A DNA stretch of 64,000 nt, from contig CAVRYA010000001.1 in NCBI GenBank assembly GCA_963725315.1, positions 248,001-312,000 of the forward strand. Direction: 5' to 3'. The position numbers and the translations under genes are program-made. Positions 31,852 to 39,818 of the stretch are shown piece after piece. Origin of the DNA: JBBRHQ01 sp963725315 (GTDB taxonomy: Bacteria; Actinomycetota; Thermoleophilia; Solirubrobacterales; 70-9). The number at the start of each line of letters is the position of its first letter. The first letter of the stretch is position 1. The notes below the pieces were generated by a model. That model saw only the letters and a list, made by a program, of their open reading frames with translations, did no database searches and was not told where the DNA came from.

Positions 31852-32988
31852 TCAGAAGCTAGCCGCGGCCTCCGCAACCCGCGTGACCTCGTCCTCACGC
31901 AGCTCCGCGAAGATCGGCAGGGACAGCTCCTCCTCCGCCCACCTGGTTGCGACCGGGAGCGGATCCTCCGAGAGCGCTCCGGCCAGGGCCGGCTGGCCGT
32001 CGAGCGCCGGCGAGTAGTGGATGCCCGTTTCGATCCCGACCGAGGCGAGATGGCCTCGGAGGGAGTCGCGATCCTCGCAGCGGACCGGGAGCAGGTGATG
32101 GACCGAGGAGGAGCCGCGGTCCTCCAGCATCTGCAGCCACGGCGGGAGAAGCTCACGGTAGCGGCGGGCGTGGTGGCGGCGGCGATCGTTCGCTGCGTCG
32201 AGGCCGCCCAGCTTCAGGCGCAGCACGGCGGCCTGGATGCCGTCGAGGCGTTCGTTGAGACCGCGCTCGTGGTGGACGCCGTCGGCCCCGCGACCCAGAT
32301 CGCGCAGCCGGCGTGCCTTCTCGGCCAGGTCCGGGTCATCGGTGCAGATCGCGCCGCCGTCGCCGAGGGCGCCGAGGTTCTTGCTCGGATAGAAGCTGAA
32401 AGCGGCGGCGAGGCCGAAGGATCCCGCTCGCGCTCCGGGCTGGCCCGCCCCGTGCGCCTGCGCCGCGTCTTCGATCACCGCCAGCCCATGCTCGGATGCG
32501 AACTGGCCGATCGCGTCCATCTCGCAGAGCTGCCCGTAGAGGTGGACGGGCATGATCGCCGCAGTCCTCGGGGTCACGCAGGCTCGCGCCGAGTCGAGGT
32601 CGATCAGGCCATCGCTCTCCCGCACGTCGCAGAGGACCGGCGTCGCCCCGGTGTGGATCACGGCAAGCGCCGAGGCGGCGAAGGTCATCGCCGGCACGAT
32701 CACCTCCTCGCCCGGCCCGATGCCGGCGGCGAGCATCGCGATCGTCAGCGCGGCGGTCCCGGAGGCGACACCGACGCAGTCGCGAACGCCGACATAGTCG
32801 GCGAACTCGGCTTCGAACGACGCGACCTCCTCGCCGAGGATGAAGGCGCTGCGGCCGATGACCCGATCGAGGGTACGCCGCAGGTCGCCCTGGATGGCCG
32901 TGTGCTGACGATCCAGGCCCGCGAAGGGAATTCCGTCGCCGGCGCCCGAAAAGGCGGGTGGGCGAGCGAGTTGTTGCTTCGTCGTCAC
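31852..32988 (-). CDS. DegT/DnrJ/EryC1 sugar aminotransferase (PLP)
   Basis: A 378-aa fold-type I PLP enzyme. The GTG start at 32988 is chosen because the family begins about here with IPFAGLDRQHTAIQGDLRRT. Motifs are VGVASGTAALTIAMLAAGIG, EEVIVPAMTFAASALAVIHT, IMPVHLYGQLCEMDAIGQFA, IEDAAQAHGA, and the Schiff-base lysine in FSFYPSKNLGALGDGGAI. Such enzymes transfer an amino group from glutamate to a keto-deoxy nucleotide sugar. The beta-helix acetyltransferase at 29635-30183 could then N-acylate the product. It begins 23 bases after the secreted glycosidase gene on the same strand. Confidence 0.9.
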   Translation of the reverse strand: MTTKQQLARPPAFSGAGDGIPFAGLDRQHTAIQGDLRRTLDRVIGRSAFILGEEVASFEAEFADYVGVRDCVGVASGTAALTIAMLAAGIGPGEEVIVPAMTFAASALAVIHTGATPVLCDVRESDGLIDLDSARACVTPRTAAIMPVHLYGQLCEMDAIGQFASEHGLAVIEDAAQAHGAGQPGARAGSFGLAAAFSFYPSKNLGALGDGGAICTDDPDLAEKARRLRDLGRGADGVHHERGLNERLDGIQAAVLRLKLGGLDAANDRRRHHARRYRELLPPWLQMLEDRGSSSVHHLLPVRCEDRDSLRGHLASVGIETGIHYSPALDGQPALAGALSEDPLPVATRWAEEELSLPIFAELREDEVTRVAEAAASF

Positions 32989-33011
32989 GCTGTCAGAGCA
33001 GGCGGAGGGCG

Positions 33012-34126
33012 CTACCTCTTGCCGCCCGTCTGCTTGACGAACGCAAACCAGGCGGGCTTTGGCTTGCCGGAAGCCTTGAACAGGCCGGATCCGCTGCAGA
33101 TTGCGCAGGCGCTGACCGGATCGTCGTCCCAGGAGAACCAGTAGGTCCGTCCGATCCTCCACCGGGCCAGGTTCTTCCTCATCATCCCGTAGGCAAGCTG
33201 GAGCTGCTTTTTCTGGCCCTGCGGTCCCACCGCCGAGGGCAGCGACCGGTCATGCTCGGAGCCCCATCCGAATTCGTCGATCCAAAGCGGCGTCTTCTTG
33301 TCGCCGGATCTCCTCATCAGGGCGCGCGTGTTCTGGATCTGCCTCTTGAACACCTTCACGCTCGCCCCGTAGGGGTGCAGGGCGTAGGCGTCGAAGGCGG
33401 ACTTGACCCCTTTGACCCGGTAGAGCTGTCTCATGAACGCGATGTCGTTCATGTCCCCGTGGCGCTTCGGCTGGTAGGGCTCTCCGTACAGGCCGCCGAT
33501 CGCGATCTTCGCACCGGGGTCGACCTTGTCCAGGGTCTCGCGGGAGATCTTCAGCAGGCGCGCGTAGCCGACCGGCGAGATCGGCTTGGTGAACGAGTCG
33601 AGGTTCATCTCGTTCCAGAGCTGCCAGTAGCGGACCGGCGAGTATGGGACGTTCGGGGTTTAGCGTCCAGAACGTGCCGTGCGGTCCGTAGCGGGCGACG
33701 AGCTGGGCCAGGAACGTGGTCCAGGCGAACTCCTGGGCGGGGGAGCCGACGGGCATCGTCCGCTCCTCCTTGGGGTTGACCCAGTAGGGAGTGTCGTAGA
33801 TGAAGGGCAGCACGTCGAGGCCGGCCTTCGGCGCGCGCCTCATCACGTATGTCGACCGAGGACCAGCTGTACACCCCGGGGGCGTAGTTCATCCCCCGCC
33901 AGTAGACGGGGGTCCGGAAGCTGCGGATCCCCCCGGCCCGCATCCTCGCGAACTCCGCTGCGGACGGAGGGCCCGAGTTGGGGTTTATGCCGAAGAAGTT
34001 GGCGGGCAGGCGGGCATGGCGGTGGCCCTGGTGGTGCCTGATCGGCTTCGCGCCCTGCGCGGCCGACCCCGCGACCAGCGCAAGAGCGCAGATCGCGACA
34101 ACGGGCAGGAGTTTCTTCCGGATCAA
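33012..34126 (-). CDS. Secreted clan GH-A glycoside hydrolase (GH39/GH5-like), frameshifted
   Basis: The TTG start at 34126 opens a signal peptide (LLPVVAICALALVAGSAAQG). Two surplus bases (near 33850 and 33665) break the frame; corrected, it is 370 aa. Barrel segments are ANFFGINPNSGPPSAAEFAR, MRAGGIRSFRTPVYW, AGLDVLPFIYDTPYWVNPKE and RYWQLWNEMNLDSF, where the Glu of WNE is the likely acid/base. Then come FDAYALHPYGASVKVFKRQI and LWIDEFGWGSEHDRSL, with the Glu of DEFGW as probable nucleophile, and TYWFSWDDD. The architecture fits clan GH-A enzymes such as PslG that trim surface polysaccharide. Its divergent neighbours are two secreted proteins of unknown type. Confidence 0.75.
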
Positions 34127-34309
34127 GGTTCGCCTTTCCGACCAAGCCTCCGAAAGCCCACCGCCGCCGATCCGCCAAGTCCGGCCACCCTTGCTGGGAG
34201 TCGCGCACATTACCGCGCCGCCGACCTCCGATCCGGGCCGTTGCCAGCGCCGTCTCGAACATGCGTTGAGTTGGGCCGAAACGTCCATCGCCTCCGTCGA
34301 TACAGACCT

Positions 34310-35356
34310 ATGCCCGGTTGCAGAGCGCCGATCGCCGATCTCTCCCCATCGCGGTCGAAGCTCGGGCGTCAGCTGGCGATGTTCGGCTCGCTGCTGGTGC
34401 TCGGAGCAGCGGGATCCGGCGCAGTCGCGGCACCTGCCGAGGCGGCGGGGCCTTCGATCTTCTCCCCCCAGAGCTTCTGGAACAGGCCGTTGAGCATCGC
34501 AGCCCCCATCGATCCGAACTCGGGAACCCTTGTCCGCGGGTTGGTGGCCGAGGTCGACTCCGAGCTCTCCCGGCACTACGGCCCCTGGATCAACACGAGG
34601 GAATACAGCGTCCCGGTCTTCACTGTTGGACCGAACCAGCCCACGGTTCACGTGACGCTGGATCGCAACCTCCCCGAGATGCAGAAAGCGATTGACGCCG
34701 TCCCGATACCGCCGGGAGCTAAGCCTTCTGCCGGCACCGATAAGAACATGGTGATCCGGCAGCCGGCCGCAGACACGATGTGGGAGTTCTGGAGGATGGA
34801 GATGCGCCCCGACGGCTGGCACGCGGGGGCCGCAGGGGCGATGCGCAACGTCTCGAGCAATCCTGGCTACTACACGCCGGATGCCTGGTTCGGCGCCCAG
34901 CCCTGGTGGGGCGCGACGGCGACCGGGCTACCGCTCGTCGGCGGATTGATGACCATTGACGAGCTGCAGCGAGGAAGCATCGACCATACCCTGGCGATGG
35001 CGATTCCCCACGCGCGCGCAGGTGTGTGGTCGTGGCCGGCAACCCGTAGCGACGGCGACAGCTCTGACCCGAGTTCGCTACCCGAGGGGGCCCGGTTGAG
35101 GCTCAATCCGACGCTCAACCTCAAGAAGCTCAACCTTCCCCCGATGACCCGGATGATGGCTGAGGCGGCCCAGCGCTACGGCGTTGTGATCCGCGACCGG
35201 GCCGGAGTGGTCGTCTTTTACGGCGAGGATCCCACTCGCATGGGACGCAATCCCTACCCGGGGATCTTCGGCAACCAGTACCCGGACCAGCTGCTGTCGA
35301 AATTCCCATGGCGGTCCCTCCAGGTGCTGAAGCTCGATGCTCGGGGAGCCGGCTAG
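34310..35356 (+). CDS. Secreted protein of unknown function, 'SFWN' family copy 1
   Basis: A 348-aa protein. After an N-terminal region with a hydrophobic signal (LAMFGSLLVLGAAGSGAVAA), the mature part begins SIFSPQSFWNRPLSIAAPID. Conserved blocks are HYGPWINTREYSVPVFTVGP, NQPTVHVTLDRNLPEMQKAI, ADTMWEFWRM, WWGATATGLPLVGGLMTIDE and MTRMMAEAAQRYGVVIRDRA. The many Trp and the motif order suggest an extracellular carbohydrate-active or carbohydrate-binding domain, but I do not recognise the family. It is divergent from the secreted glycosidase and followed by a paralogue; 219 bases inside the two are almost identical. The region 34127-34309 between the divergent genes holds no gene. Confidence 0.72.
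   Translation: MPGCRAPIADLSPSRSKLGRQLAMFGSLLVLGAAGSGAVAAPAEAAGPSIFSPQSFWNRPLSIAAPIDPNSGTLVRGLVAEVDSELSRHYGPWINTREYSVPVFTVGPNQPTVHVTLDRNLPEMQKAIDAVPIPPGAKPSAGTDKNMVIRQPAADTMWEFWRMEMRPDGWHAGAAGAMRNVSSNPGYYTPDAWFGAQPWWGATATGLPLVGGLMTIDELQRGSIDHTLAMAIPHARAGVWSWPATRSDGDSSDPSSLPEGARLRLNPTLNLKKLNLPPMTRMMAEAAQRYGVVIRDRAGVVVFYGEDPTRMGRNPYPGIFGNQYPDQLLSKFPWRSLQVLKLDARGAG
34574..34792 (+). repeat. Near-identical 219-bp tract shared with 35643-35861 (copy 1)
   Basis: This stretch matches 35643-35861 without gaps and with only three mismatches that I can find, whereas the flanking codons on both sides differ strongly. It lies in frame within the two SFWN-family genes. The abrupt edges indicate recent gene conversion rather than selection on the protein, because silent positions are also identical. 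Confidence 0.9.
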
Positions 35357-35366
35357 TCTGGATCGC

Positions 35367-36428
35367 TTGAGACTCGGACTGCGACGTCGCGCGGCGATCC
35401 TGGACGGCTTCGCAAAGAGCGTGACGATCGCCGTTGCCGCGGTCTCCGGGCTCATTCTCAATGCATGCGGACAGCAGCAGGAGTCCGTGCACCGCGCTCC
35501 GCAACCCGCCCCTTCCCAAGCCCGCCTGTTCTCGCCACGGAGCTTCTGGAATGCACCGCTTAAGGTCGACGCAGCCATCGATCCCCGCTCTGCGCCGATG
35601 GTCAACGGGCTGGTCAACGAGGTGCAGTCGGAGCTCGCCCGCCACTACGGTCCCTGGATCAACACGAGGGAATACAGCGTCCCGGTCTTCACCGTTGGAC
35701 CGAACCAGCCCACGGTTCACGTGACGCTGGATCGCAACCTCCCCGAGATGCAGAAAGCGATTGACGCCGTCCCGATACCGCCGGGAGCTAAGCCTTCTGC
35801 CGGCACCGATAAGAACATGGTGATCTGGCAGCCGGCCGCAGACACGATGTGGGAGTTCTGGCGGATGCGGTCGAGCGCCGGCCGCTGGCACGCTGGCGCT
35901 GCGGGTGCAATGCACCACGTATCGACAAACCCCGGCTATTACACAGCGAAGTCTTGGAAGGGTGCCCAAAGATGGTGGGGGGCGACCGCCACCGGCCTGC
36001 CTCTACTGGGTGGGCTGATGACGATCCGTGAGCTGCTTCGGGGACGCATCGACCATGCGCTCGCAATGGCGATCCCTGATTCGCGCCGGGGCGTCTGGAG
36101 TCGGCCCGCGACCCACGGCGACGGGAACAGCAACAGACCGAACTTACTCCCCGAGGGCGCCCGTCTGAGACTCAGCCCGCAGCTTGACCTGAAAGATCTC
36201 AACCTGCCGCCGATCACCAGGATGATGGCCGAGGCGGCACAGCGCCACGGGATCGTGGTCCGCGATCGTGCCGGTGTCGTCGCCTTCTACGGGCAAGACC
36301 CCACTCCGACCGGAAGAAATCCGTACCGAAGGCTCTTCAAACACCGTTACCCCGCCGAGCTGCTGGCCGGATTCCCGTGGAACAAGCTGCAGGTGCTGAA
36401 GCTGCACCTGCATGGCCCGGGCGGGTAG
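35367..36428 (+). CDS. Predicted lipoprotein, 'SFWN' family copy 2
   Basis: A paralogue of 34310-35356. The start is uncertain: TTG 35367 lies just after the previous stop (35356), while ATG 35337 would overlap that gene by 20 bases. The N-terminus VTIAVAAVSGLILNACGQQ has a lipobox (LNAC), so this copy is probably membrane-anchored while copy 1 is released. Mature sequence: RLFSPRSFWNAPLKVDAAID, then the shared HYGPWINTREYSVPVFTVGP, WWGATATGLPLLGGLMTIRE and ITRMMAEAAQRHGIVVRDRA. The product is about 353 aa. Function unknown. The pairing of a soluble and an anchored paralogue suggests work on an extracellular glycan (inference). Confidence 0.7.
   Translation: MRLGLRRRAAILDGFAKSVTIAVAAVSGLILNACGQQQESVHRAPQPAPSQARLFSPRSFWNAPLKVDAAIDPRSAPMVNGLVNEVQSELARHYGPWINTREYSVPVFTVGPNQPTVHVTLDRNLPEMQKAIDAVPIPPGAKPSAGTDKNMVIWQPAADTMWEFWRMRSSAGRWHAGAAGAMHHVSTNPGYYTAKSWKGAQRWWGATATGLPLLGGLMTIRELLRGRIDHALAMAIPDSRRGVWSRPATHGDGNSNRPNLLPEGARLRLSPQLDLKDLNLPPITRMMAEAAQRHGIVVRDRAGVVAFYGQDPTPTGRNPYRRLFKHRYPAELLAGFPWNKLQVLKLHLHGPGG
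35643..35861 (+). repeat. Near-identical 219-bp tract shared with 34574-34792 (copy 2)
   Basis: The second member of the pair, 1069 bases downstream in the same orientation. The identical tract covers the central WINTREYSVPVFTVGP to WEFW coding region; sequence identity falls sharply just outside it. Confidence 0.9.
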
Positions 36429-36452
36429 GAATGTACGCCCATAAATCTGGGA

Positions 36453-37202
36453 CTAGCCTGAGGTCTGATTTCGAAATCGACGCCATCGTCGCACGGCCGG
36501 GCGGATAAATCGCCGCGACGCTTCGGCAGATCGAGCCAAGCCGTAGCCTGGCCCCTGGATTAACCGGTGTCCGCCAACTCCGAAGGCCACGGGGCGACAG
36601 CGTCGCCCAAGCAGAGCGCTGACAACGGCCTCCGCGGTGCCGGGCGGGTCTACATCAATGAGCATCCCGAGGGGGAAGAGCTGCCGGCGTGTGTGGAAGT
36701 CAAGCCCAAAGAAAGGCACCAGTTCCGGACGTCCCTCACACAGGCGAGCCCCCAACCGTCCTGGCGCCCAGCCGTCGTATTTGCGGTTCCACACCTCGAT
36801 TCCGACAAGAAGCGATGCTGCATGGTCGTCGAGCTGACGCCAGGCTTCTCGTCGTCCCGGGTGAGCGAACATCGCAGCCCCACCCTTCGATGCAGCATCC
36901 GCGAGCAGCTCTTTGGTTGGTCTTCCTTCGCCAAGGAAGGGAACATCACCCCAAACCGCTACGTGTGCGAGGTTGGCCGAATCCGAGTATTCGATGCCGG
37001 GCACGATTAGAGCACCGTGCTGACTGGCTGCGACGCAGGCTTGTCGATAGGCCTGCCAGCGGTCTTGGTCGAAGCCGCGATCGTGCTCCGTCATCAGCAG
37101 GACGTCATAGCCGCGCTTGCCGAACTCCTGTGCCAGGGCAACCACGGTCCAGCTGCCGTCGTAGGACCAGTCTGAGTGGACGTGAGCCGCAGCGCGAATC
37201 AT
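36453..37202 (-). CDS. PHP-domain metal-dependent phosphoesterase
   Basis: A 249-aa protein starting at ATG 37202 (MIRAAAHVHSDWSYDGSW), overlapping the ATP-grasp stop by ATGA. PHP metal motifs are HVHSDWS (His8, His10, Asp12), MTEHDRGF, VPGIEYSD, MFAHPGRRE and FFGLDFHTR. PHP domains hydrolyse phosphoesters, and the pairing with an ATP-grasp protein suggests a small-molecule or glycan-modifying unit. The region after residue 215 is basic. A badly decayed copy of this pair occurs at 45286-45709, again divergent from a ChbG-like gene. The upstream long open frame is a shadow of the ATP-grasp gene. Confidence 0.82.
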   Translation of the reverse strand: MIRAAAHVHSDWSYDGSWTVVALAQEFGKRGYDVLLMTEHDRGFDQDRWQAYRQACVAASQHGALIVPGIEYSDSANLAHVAVWGDVPFLGEGRPTKELLADAASKGGAAMFAHPGRREAWRQLDDHAASLLVGIEVWNRKYDGWAPGRLGARLCEGRPELVPFFGLDFHTRRQLFPLGMLIDVDPPGTAEAVVSALLGRRCRPVAFGVGGHRLIQGPGYGLARSAEASRRFIRPAVRRWRRFRNQTSG

Positions 37203-38380
37203 GAGTTTGCGGTCGTGCGCTTTCGTCGAATTGCGGCCAAGACCGTCGATACTGTGTCGTCCAGAAGCAGGCCGAGCTCTCCCGGCCGCCAGTTGTATAG
37301 GCGGTCGCCTCGATGCCATGACAAGACGTCGCGCACGGTCCCAAAGCGCGAAGGCCAAGGGATCGCGCTTGAACGAGGCCCTCGCATCACAGCAAGCAAA
37401 TGCACGATCTCGCGCCCCAGGTGGCGGGCGCGCACCGTCTCGCCGCCCGCACTGGTGGGAAGGGGGCCGAGCCGCTCCCCAAACGCTTGCGCGACCGCCC
37501 AGGCCGGGTACTCGAGCCCGACCGCCCGCGCGAGCGCCATGCTCCCCCATGCACGTCCGTTCAACTCGACGAACCACCGCGTCCCATCGCCGTCGCAAAG
37601 CAACTCGAGCATGAAGAGCCCCGACCATTCAAGGCGAGTCAGCATGCTCTCAGCATGATCGCGCACCTGATCGTCCAACCGAATGGAGACGCAAGCGCTC
37701 GACCCAGAGCCCGCCGGGTTCATCATCCTGATCCGACGGTGGGCGCTCCAGGCCAGGACACCCGTCGGTGTCGCGAGCCCGAAAACGCCCTCACCGATTC
37801 CCTGAAGCCGGGGCTGCACCATTAGGGAGCAGCCTGGATCGAAGGCTTCCTCGGCACGGTTCAGTTCATCTGCGTCCGCGCACGTGAGCGCAGGGCCGGC
37901 GGTCACCAGGCGCCCCGCCCGCTCCTCCGCCGCCACCGCAGGCCGGACAACCAGCGGAAACCGTGCAGCTCGTCCCGGCCTGGCAGGCGCCTCCAGGAAT
38001 TGGGTATCCGGGACCGGAAAGCCTGCCGCAGTCGCGACATCGCATTGCAACTGCTTATTGAGGGCCACCTCGGCTTGCGTTCCCCTGGGACCAACGAGGA
38101 CCCAGGGAGTTCCCTCGCAGGCTCGTTGACACAGCCAAACGGCAGCGTCATCGAGCGGCATCAGCGCCCCCGAGTGGGAAGCGTGCATTGCAGCGCGCAG
38201 ATCACGCAGAGAATCCTCGACATTGCGCTCGGGCGCAGCAATCTGATGCAGCTCGACAGAATCCAACCGGCGCAGGACCGGCGCATAGCCGGCTCGGGTG
38301 AAGGCGGAAACCGAGAATCCTGCGCCCAGAAGACTCCACACGCTCTCGATTGCCGCCAGCGCGTCCGCGAAACCGACCAT
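37199..38380 (-). CDS. ATP-grasp domain protein (carbamoyl-phosphate-synthase-like)
   Basis: A 393-aa protein from ATG 38380 (MVGFADALAAIESVWSLLGA). Middle segments match the ATP-grasp fold: QLQCDVATAAGFPVPDTQFL, ARFPLVVRPAVAAEE, CSLMVQPRLQGIGEGVFGLA and the metal-binding end LELLCDGDGTRWFVELNGRA followed by WGSMALARAVGLEYPAW. Such enzymes ligate a carboxylate to an amine, thiol or other nucleophile with ATP. It is fused by overlap (ATGA) to the PHP gene, and the pair is likely functional together. It diverges from a ChbG-like fragment at 38466 with an 85-base gap that is also conserved at the decayed copy near 45.7 kb. Confidence 0.8.
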   Translation of the reverse strand: MVGFADALAAIESVWSLLGAGFSVSAFTRAGYAPVLRRLDSVELHQIAAPERNVEDSLRDLRAAMHASHSGALMPLDDAAVWLCQRACEGTPWVLVGPRGTQAEVALNKQLQCDVATAAGFPVPDTQFLEAPARPGRAARFPLVVRPAVAAEERAGRLVTAGPALTCADADELNRAEEAFDPGCSLMVQPRLQGIGEGVFGLATPTGVLAWSAHRRIRMMNPAGSGSSACVSIRLDDQVRDHAESMLTRLEWSGLFMLELLCDGDGTRWFVELNGRAWGSMALARAVGLEYPAWAVAQAFGERLGPLPTSAGGETVRARHLGREIVHLLAVMRGPRSSAIPWPSRFGTVRDVLSWHRGDRLYNWRPGELGLLLDDTVSTVLAAIRRKRTTANS

Positions 38381-38465
38381 CACCCGTCGCCCCTCGCGGC
38401 CCCAAGCCGAGTCCGTCTTGTGCGCCTCTGATCTCACCTCTGCAAACCCTGTCAGACTCGGCTCG

Positions 38466-38723
38466 ATGGGTCTGTTGATCGTCAATGCCGACGACCTGGG
38501 ACTGGACGTTTCGACTACCGACTCGATTCTGCGGTGCTTCCGGGCGGGGCGAGTCTGCATCCGGAATCAGATGCACCAGTTCAGCGTGCTCGCGATGCGC
38601 TTGCCTGATTACATGGTGCTGCGGGGTACCGAGCTGCTCGATCAGCTGCCAGTTGACGCCAACGGCAAGTTCGATCGCAGGGCATTGCTGGTTCTGTTGG
38701 CGCCAGGGCGCGAGACCTCGTGA
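38466..38723 (+). pseudogene. Chimeric remnant: ChbG/YdjC N-terminus fused to an NRPS adenylation-domain tail
   Basis: It begins MGLLIVNADDLGLDVSTTDS with ILRCFRAGRV, nearly the same as the ChbG-type gene at 45800. It then skips about 210 bases of that gene and continues CIRNQMHQF. From about 38596 the frame reads RLPDYMVLRGTELLDQLPVD then ANGKFDRRALL, which matches the A10 end of non-ribosomal peptide synthetase adenylation domains (usually LPxYMVP...NGKxDRxAL). No other NRPS sequence is nearby. It is therefore a fusion of two gene fragments and not a working enzyme. The catalytic Asp-Asp of ChbG is present, but the metal histidines are missing. Confidence 0.75.
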
Positions 38724-38792
38724 GCGCAGTCTGAGGCCCCAACATTCGTCCGGAAGGTCGCTTCCAGAGCGAATCTGGTCGTTAATGAACCC

Positions 38793-39818
38793 ATGAAGAG
38801 GCAGCTCTTCATGTACGACCCCGATATCGGGTCTCGCTTCATTCCCGATCTCCGCGTCCGGATCGAGCACGAATCGGGCGGCTATCTGCTGCGAACCAAC
38901 GACGCTGGCTTCCGGTGCAATCACGAATTTCGGACTGAACGGGAGCCCAACAAAGCTCGGGCCCTGCTCTTCGGTGACTCGTTCACCCAGGGCACCGGCG
39001 TCAACGCCAATCAGAGGTACGGCGAGCGGTTGGAAGACATGGTCCCTGGCTTGGAGGTCTACAACTTCGGCCTTCGAGCCACGGGTCCAGATCAGCATCT
39101 AATGGCGTATAGGAGCGTTGGGCGAAAGTTCGATCATGATCTCGTCATAATCGGCCTCTGGATCGAGAACATAGTCCGCGTAGTGTCCCGGTACCGGTAC
39201 GTCACCTCTCATCGAGGAGGCTCCTTTTGTGCGCCCATGCTGTTCTTTGAGCTCGACGAGGGTGAACTGATACTACGGAATCACCCCGTGCCGCGGGAGT
39301 TCATTCCGCTCGCTGACGTACCCAAGGAGGAACGCCGTCACGTTGCCGCTTTGCCTACTTCAGATAGGCGCCCGAAGGCGGCCCTTCTGCAGGCGAGGAA
39401 CGCGATTGCGGCGCGCATGCACGTACGTCCTGAGGGCCTTCCAGGGTATAGCCGCAGGGAGGTCCTTCCAGGGTATCGTCGCAGTGATACCCCAGACTGG
39501 CTGCTCCTCCGCGCAATTCTGCAGCAGTGGGAAGCGGAATCGCACACCCCTGTATTACTCATGCTTATCCCCATGCCACAGCACGTTCGTAAGACAGCAA
39601 GTCCCACTAATTACCAGAACAGATTTGGCGAACTCGCGGCGGAGGAGGGACTCGAGGTGCATGACACCCTCGCCGACACTCTCGCTGTCCCCGCCGCCGA
39701 TCGAAGGTTGTTTCATTATTCCAGCGATGGACATCCGACGCCTGCCTATCACGAGGTCTTAGCGGGCTCGGTAGCCCCCAAGGTAGAAGAGTTGCTGGCG
39801 CGAGGTTCCAGTTCGTGA
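38793..39818 (+). CDS. SGNH/GDSL-type hydrolase
   Basis: A 341-aa protein. The block I serine motif is ALLFGDSFTQGTGVNANQRY, and block V is SSDGHPTPAYHEVLAG, giving the Ser...Asp-x2-His catalytic set. In between are VYNFGLRATGPDQHL (block II Gly), VIIGLWIEN (block III-like, where an Asn is expected) and VLLMLIPMPQHV. It has no signal peptide. It precedes and overlaps (GTGA) a carbamoyltransferase gene, an arrangement often seen in glycan or secondary-metabolite loci, so it may deacylate or acylate a sugar. The GC content is visibly lower than in the C1 island, and codon use is less biased, suggesting transfer. Confidence 0.8.
   Translation: MKRQLFMYDPDIGSRFIPDLRVRIEHESGGYLLRTNDAGFRCNHEFRTEREPNKARALLFGDSFTQGTGVNANQRYGERLEDMVPGLEVYNFGLRATGPDQHLMAYRSVGRKFDHDLVIIGLWIENIVRVVSRYRYVTSHRGGSFCAPMLFFELDEGELILRNHPVPREFIPLADVPKEERRHVAALPTSDRRPKAALLQARNAIAARMHVRPEGLPGYSRREVLPGYRRSDTPDWLLLRAILQQWEAESHTPVLLMLIPMPQHVRKTASPTNYQNRFGELAAEEGLEVHDTLADTLAVPAADRRLFHYSSDGHPTPAYHEVLAGSVAPKVEELLARGSSS

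Noticed and set aside
34574..35861. The repeated 219-bp tract as a possible insertion element
   Set aside because: It is inside two homologous reading frames, with no terminal inverted repeats, transposase or target duplication.
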